The notes under the pieces: model-generated
The model's database searches: none
Seen by the model: only the letters and a program-made list of their open reading frames with translations
What the model was told of the DNA's origin: nothing
Made by a program: the position numbers and the translations under genes
Assembly: GCA_016706545.1 (NCBI GenBank)
Contig: JADJJK010000025.1
Coordinates: 101,628-165,627 of the forward strand
DNA length: 64,000 bases
From: Myxococcales bacterium
Lineage (GTDB): Bacteria; Myxococcota_A; Polyangia; Haliangiales; Haliangiaceae
Direction of reading: 5' to 3'
Shown: positions 61,026 to 64,000 of the stretch, piece by piece
Position numbering within the stretch: the first letter of the stretch is position 1
Layout of the letters: each line of letters begins with the position of its first letter

Positions 61026-61475
61026 ATGGGATACAGCGACGAAAGGCTTCAGTTGATCTTCGAAAAGACCGATGGCCATTGCCACCTCTGCGGCAAGAGG
61101 CTCTCCTGGGCAAACTACGGTGTTTTTTCTGCGCGCGGCGCATGGGAAGTCGAACACTCAGTGCCAAGGGCTGTCGGCGGAACAGACCACCTCAACAACT
61201 TGTTCGCCGCATGCATCTCGTGCAACCGAGACAAGAAGGCGGGTTCGACTCGGGCCGCTCGTGCCTATCATGGTCGAAAGGCCGCCCCTCTCAGTGCCGC
61301 GAAGAAAGACGAACACCGTAGGGCGAACACTGCGAATGGGACAGCCGTTGGCGGGCTTGGTGCTCTCTTGTTTGGCGCGTCGGGGCCGGCCGCCTGGTTC
61401 GCTGCCGCAGTCGGAGCCTTCGTGGGGCACTCTATTGAGCCGGACCCGCAGAAGGGGCGGCGGCGGCGGCGCTAG
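61026..61475 (+). CDS. HNH nuclease with C-terminal glycine-zipper-like segment
   Basis: 149 residues from ATG 61026. HNH/treble-clef core: CHLCGKRLSWANYG, AWEVEHSVPRAVGGTDHLNN, FAACISCNRDKKAGSTRAAR. The C-terminal hydrophobic Gly/Ala segment (AVGGLGALLFGASGPAAWFA then AAVGAFVGHSIE) could be membrane-inserting or a glycine zipper. GC is lower than the flanks. Either a homing endonuclease remnant or an independent toxin-like nuclease. Confidence 0.7.
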   Translation: MGYSDERLQLIFEKTDGHCHLCGKRLSWANYGVFSARGAWEVEHSVPRAVGGTDHLNNLFAACISCNRDKKAGSTRAARAYHGRKAAPLSAAKKDEHRRANTANGTAVGGLGALLFGASGPAAWFAAAVGAFVGHSIEPDPQKGRRRRR

Positions 61476-61717
61476 GGCCGAGCCGCGAGCCGCGCACAAG
61501 GTGGACTTCAACTCCACCGCTCTTCAATTGCTGTCCCGGCACACGCGCATCCGCAGCCTGCCATCGTCGTGTCGTCCGCAGAGACCTACCAGGCCGCGCA
61601 CGCCCGCGTGAGCAAAGTGTCCCTGACGTCTCCGCCCGGCGCGTACCCGCTTCGGCGCAACGCTGGTGCATGGCCTGGACCTGAGACCCCGTCGGCGCGG
61701 CAGACGGTGCAGAGCCA

Positions 61718-62002
61718 TCAGGCTCGGCTGCTCCACCAGCGGGCCGCGGCTGCGCACGCCAGCTGGGCCAACTGCTCGCGCAGCTCGGCATCGCCCGTGA
61801 GGTCCGCTACCTTGGTGTGGCAGATCTGCGCGCAGCGGCCGTCAAACGCCGGCCACGGGCGCCGGTCCCGTACCCGCTTGGCCACAGCCTCGGCCCACAC
61901 CTGCCCGCGGCACGCGGCGACGCCCGCCAGCTGGGCGAGCAGGTTCTCTCGGCATCGCTGGCAGAGGGGAGCGCGGCGGTTGCAGCAGGGGACCTCCGAC
62001 AT
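61718..62002 (-). CDS. small Cys-rich protein on the minus strand
   Basis: 94 residues from ATG 62002 (the frame continues upstream to 62242 with poor codon style). CCNRRAPLCQRCRENLLAQL gives a possible zinc site, and HTKVADLTGDAELREQLAQL is helical. The pattern feels like a widespread small phage protein, but I cannot name the family. The next plus-strand gene overlaps nothing here. Confidence 0.45.
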   Translation of the reverse strand: MSEVPCCNRRAPLCQRCRENLLAQLAGVAACRGQVWAEAVAKRVRDRRPWPAFDGRCAQICHTKVADLTGDAELREQLAQLACAAAARWWSSRA

Positions 62003-62174
62003 CCGTGGGTCAGGATGCGGCACGGCACCATGGTGTCCATCGCCGGCTCGAGGCCGCCTTCGACGAGGCGGATGTTCCGAGATCTGTCCCGCGCAACCCC
62101 TAGGAAGGGCTCTGCCAAGGACGCGCCGGGTCACTGTCGGCGCTCGTACTTTCTCTAGCAACTCGCAAGCGACG

Positions 62175-62318
62175 ATGGCCGATGATCGGCGCGTGCATAA
62201 CGACCAACTCCACGTGCAGTTCCTTGGGGAGGCGCCGGTCATCCCCGCACGGCTCCTCGATGAGCTGGCGTGGCAGTCCCAGGTCTTCGTGCTGCTCGGA
62301 GAATCATCACCGAACTAG
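62175..62318 (+). pseudogene. truncated small protein (47 aa), continues in another frame
   Basis: ATG 62175 to TAG 62318: QLHVQFLGEAPVIPARLLDE then LAWQSQVFVLL. The adjacent frame (62270-62716) begins to read RRIITELARDLEGEAVRLGR and AAQRLARTRPPLAVSAERAA, which could be the natural continuation after a frameshift near 62300. The second frame loses codon style after about 62530. Likely a broken small early gene. Confidence 0.35.
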
Positions 62319-62612
62319 CGCGTGACCTGGAAGGCGAGGCAGTGCGCCTGGGCCGAGCTGCCCAGCGACTCGCGCGAACTCGCCCGCCTCTGGCGGTGAG
62401 CGCCGAGCGGGCAGCGGGCCTTCCAGCGGCGGGCGTTGCCAGCGGCGCGCCGGTGCTGCGGCTTCGCCCAATGGCGAGCACGTGGTTCCAATGGCTCGCG
62501 TTCACGGCCGGCGTGATGGCCGACGCCGCCATGGCCAGGATGCGGCATGTCCGCGAATCATGGGCGAGTTCTCGGAGCCCTTGTCGGCTTGTTCGATTCC
62601 AAGGTCTTTCTG

Positions 62613-62648
62613 CTTGCTTGTCTGCGAATCAGAAGCGATGTGTGCATG
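62613..62648 (+). promoter_or_regulatory. promoter-like motif, copy D
   Basis: CTTGC, 12 nt, CAGAAGCG followed by ATGTGTGCATG, 59 bases before ATG 62689. The first eight bases of the second block are exact. Confidence 0.45.
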
Positions 62649-62688
62649 CAGATCGACTGAGCACCACAAGCAGAAAGATATTCCATAT

Positions 62689-63021
62689 ATGCAGACATTC
62701 TCGACGTCGACCTTGAATATTGACAGCAACCTGCTGACGTTTACGGCCGAGTGTCGCAAAGCGGAGCTGCTGGACGCATGCAGGCGCGCGGTCGACTGCT
62801 TGGAGCGATTTGCAGCTCAGGCTCGACGTGAACTTGAGCAGGCCGCCGCCGACCCCAGCGCAGTGGTTCGGCTCCCTGGCAAGCTGCTCCACGCTTGCGC
62901 CTGGGGCTCGGCCAACGCCTCCACGGAGCTGAGCACCGCCACCACCATCGTCGCCGAGTACATGCGCGCGACGGTCACCGTCGAGGAGCGCCGCATCCTC
63001 TGCGCCCGCGTTGCACCTTGA
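62689..63021 (+). CDS. small helical early protein
   Basis: 110 residues from ATG 62689 behind an AT-rich run and motif copy D. DSNLLTFTAECRKAELLDAC then RRELEQAAADPSAVVRLPGK and TVEERRILCARVAP. Helical with three Cys; no family recognised. Confidence 0.6.
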   Translation: MQTFSTSTLNIDSNLLTFTAECRKAELLDACRRAVDCLERFAAQARRELEQAAADPSAVVRLPGKLLHACAWGSANASTELSTATTIVAEYMRATVTVEERRILCARVAP

Positions 63022-63050
63022 GCCGCCAGATGAACCACGGAGGAGTTGCC

Positions 63051-63410
63051 ATGGACACCAAGATGACGAAGCCAGCGATCTGCAACACCACCGACAAGCG
63101 GTGCGAGGCCTGTGCCTGCACAGCTTGCGCGCGGGGCCAGAATGCCGAGGCCAAACGGCGCGCGAACAACCGGGATGCTCTCGCGCTGCTCAAGGCTCTC
63201 GCGCGGCGTATCAAAGAAGGGGAGCCCGCGGCTCCGGTGACATGGGGGCATGTTGGCTCCGCCGCCGATATTCGTGAGCGACTGCTCCAGGTCGCCATGA
63301 GCTTCGCGCTGGGGCCCGACGGCGAGGAGGCCGCGGCACGACGCCGGCTCGAGGAGGCGCTCTGTGCGGGCGATGAGTCCGCAAGCGAATCGCTCTTCGA
63401 CGTCATGTGA
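63051..63410 (+). CDS. small Cys-cluster protein
   Basis: 119 residues from ATG 63051, chosen because GGAGGAG lies 7 bases upstream; an in-frame ATG at 63030 precedes that site. A CEACACTACA cluster near the start may bind metal. The rest is helical with charged residues. Follows the previous gene by 29 bases. Confidence 0.6.
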   Translation: MDTKMTKPAICNTTDKRCEACACTACARGQNAEAKRRANNRDALALLKALARRIKEGEPAAPVTWGHVGSAADIRERLLQVAMSFALGPDGEEAAARRRLEEALCAGDESASESLFDVM

Positions 63411-63541
63411 TCGTCAAGGCGTCACTCCCAACGGAGGGCAGCCGAGCCGCCAGGGTCTGCCAGCCCAGCGACCTCGTTGCGAGCCCCCGCTTGGTGTTGC
63501 TGCTCACCTTGTGCCCACCAGCTAATCGTCGCGGCACTCCC

Positions 63542-63650
63542 ACGCCCAATGACCTAAGCCATGCTCCGCACGGAGATGCGCGCGCCCGAGGTAGCGGACC
63601 CGCCCGGTCGCGTACGCCCAATGACCTAAGCCATGCTCCGCACGGAGATG
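63542..63650. repeat. 37-bp direct repeat, two copies, 72-base period
   Basis: Copies at 63542-63578 and 63614-63650, identical, starting ACGCCCAATGACCTAAGCCA and continuing TGCTCCGCACGGAGATG. Each contains an ATG (CCATGCTCCGCACGG) with a small inverted repeat CTCCGCACGGAG inside. The second copy begins the 63633 ORF; the first precedes a frame that does not continue. Confidence 0.75.
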
Positions 63651-63827
63651 TGCGGCATGTGCCGTCGCCTGCGCGAGCGGGAAGCCTTGAAGCCGGCCGG
63701 GCGGGGCGCAGATCTGCTCGCCCCTTCAGTTGCAGCCGCCATGGAGGGCGACCTTGATTTGGGCTACTTGCTGGGCGCATACTCCCGCTGCCGGCCCTCT
63801 CCCCCCGAAGGGGAGGAGGCTGCCTGA
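63633..63827 (+). CDS. small protein starting in the second 37-bp repeat
   Basis: 64 residues, LRTEMCGMCRRLREREALKP then GYLLGAYSRCRPSPPEGEEA, with a CGMC pair. Its first codons come from the repeat, so the gene's start appears to have been duplicated 72 bases upstream. Weak evidence of coding. Confidence 0.35.
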   Translation: MLRTEMCGMCRRLREREALKPAGRGADLLAPSVAAAMEGDLDLGYLLGAYSRCRPSPPEGEEAA

Positions 63828-64000
63828 TAACAGAATAGTTCTCATGCAGAACCTTCTCCTGCGTTTCGAGCGGTCAGGTGGCGCGACGGCCTCCAAGACC
63901 GCTCGCAGAACCTAACCATAGGAAACTGTAACGTTTGTTCATTTGACCCTGTTCACCTACATCGTGTCTGTCGTGCAGATCCCCCCACCGCTCGAAACCG
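63828..64000. other. no gene seen up to the window edge
   Basis: 173 bases, with a lower-GC stretch (CTAACCATAGGAAACTGTAA, about 63913-63932, and GTTTGTTCATTTGACC after it) that could carry a promoter for a gene beyond the window. Otherwise nothing recognised. Confidence 0.3.

Overview
The window reads as one contractile-tailed, HK97-capsid phage or prophage in a very GC-rich, GTG-start-using bacterium. The host is most likely a myxobacterium (Myxococcota, Sorangium/Polyangia-like): genes are strongly GC3-biased, and the non-phage genes (an FHA protein, a beta-propeller lipoprotein, another lipoprotein) are of types common in that group. No tRNA, rRNA or CRISPR array was seen. This host assignment is inference.

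Layout. (1) 0-5.4 kb: a partial gene, an orphan serine-recombinase C-terminal domain, a leftward two-gene operon of unknown function (968-3251), and a 1.5 kb non-coding stretch (3.3-4.8 kb) built of tandem repeats. The repeats end in nine 19-bp iteron-like units, an AT-rich patch and twin palindromes ahead of an unknown gene (4793): a candidate replication origin. (2) 5.4-11.6 kb: a translationally coupled early operon with a zinc-knuckle protein, a Cas4/RecB-type nuclease, a catalytically gutted DnaQ fold fused to a deoxyribosyltransferase-like domain, a small PD-(D/E)XK nuclease and a sigma-like factor. It is followed by a membrane-anchored XRE regulator pair with its own operators and an AT-hook terminase-small-like protein. 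(3) 11.7-15.5 kb: an FHA protein on the minus strand, a repeat-rich desert and a minimal tyrosine recombinase.

(4) 15.6-53.8 kb: the late block. Head: large terminase, holin-like protein, portal, head morphogenesis protein, Dam-XkdF fusion, scaffold-like protein, capsid, connectors. Tail: sheath, tube, chaperone pair, tape measure, baseplate hub, spike, wedge, J-like and I-like proteins, fibre, amidase. Accessory inserts break this block: a minus-strand lipoprotein, a split M15 peptidase, a decayed beta-propeller lipoprotein (20.5-26.6 kb), an HNH gene between sheath and tube, and a minus-strand GIY-YIG island after the tube gene. (5) 54-64 kb: short early-type operons carrying a ribbon-helix-helix protein, an amidoligase with two gamma-glutamylcyclotransferase-like enzymes, DUF2924 plus a large serine recombinase plus a frameshifted HTH protein, a second HNH protein and small Cys-rich proteins.

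A shared promoter-like motif (CTTGC, 12-13 nt, CAGAAGCGTG) recurs five times, once at 0.4 kb and four times at 54-62.6 kb, 50-65 bases before start codons. It ties both ends of the window into one regulon and suggests the whole window belongs to one element. All family names rest on motifs read by eye; no database search was run.
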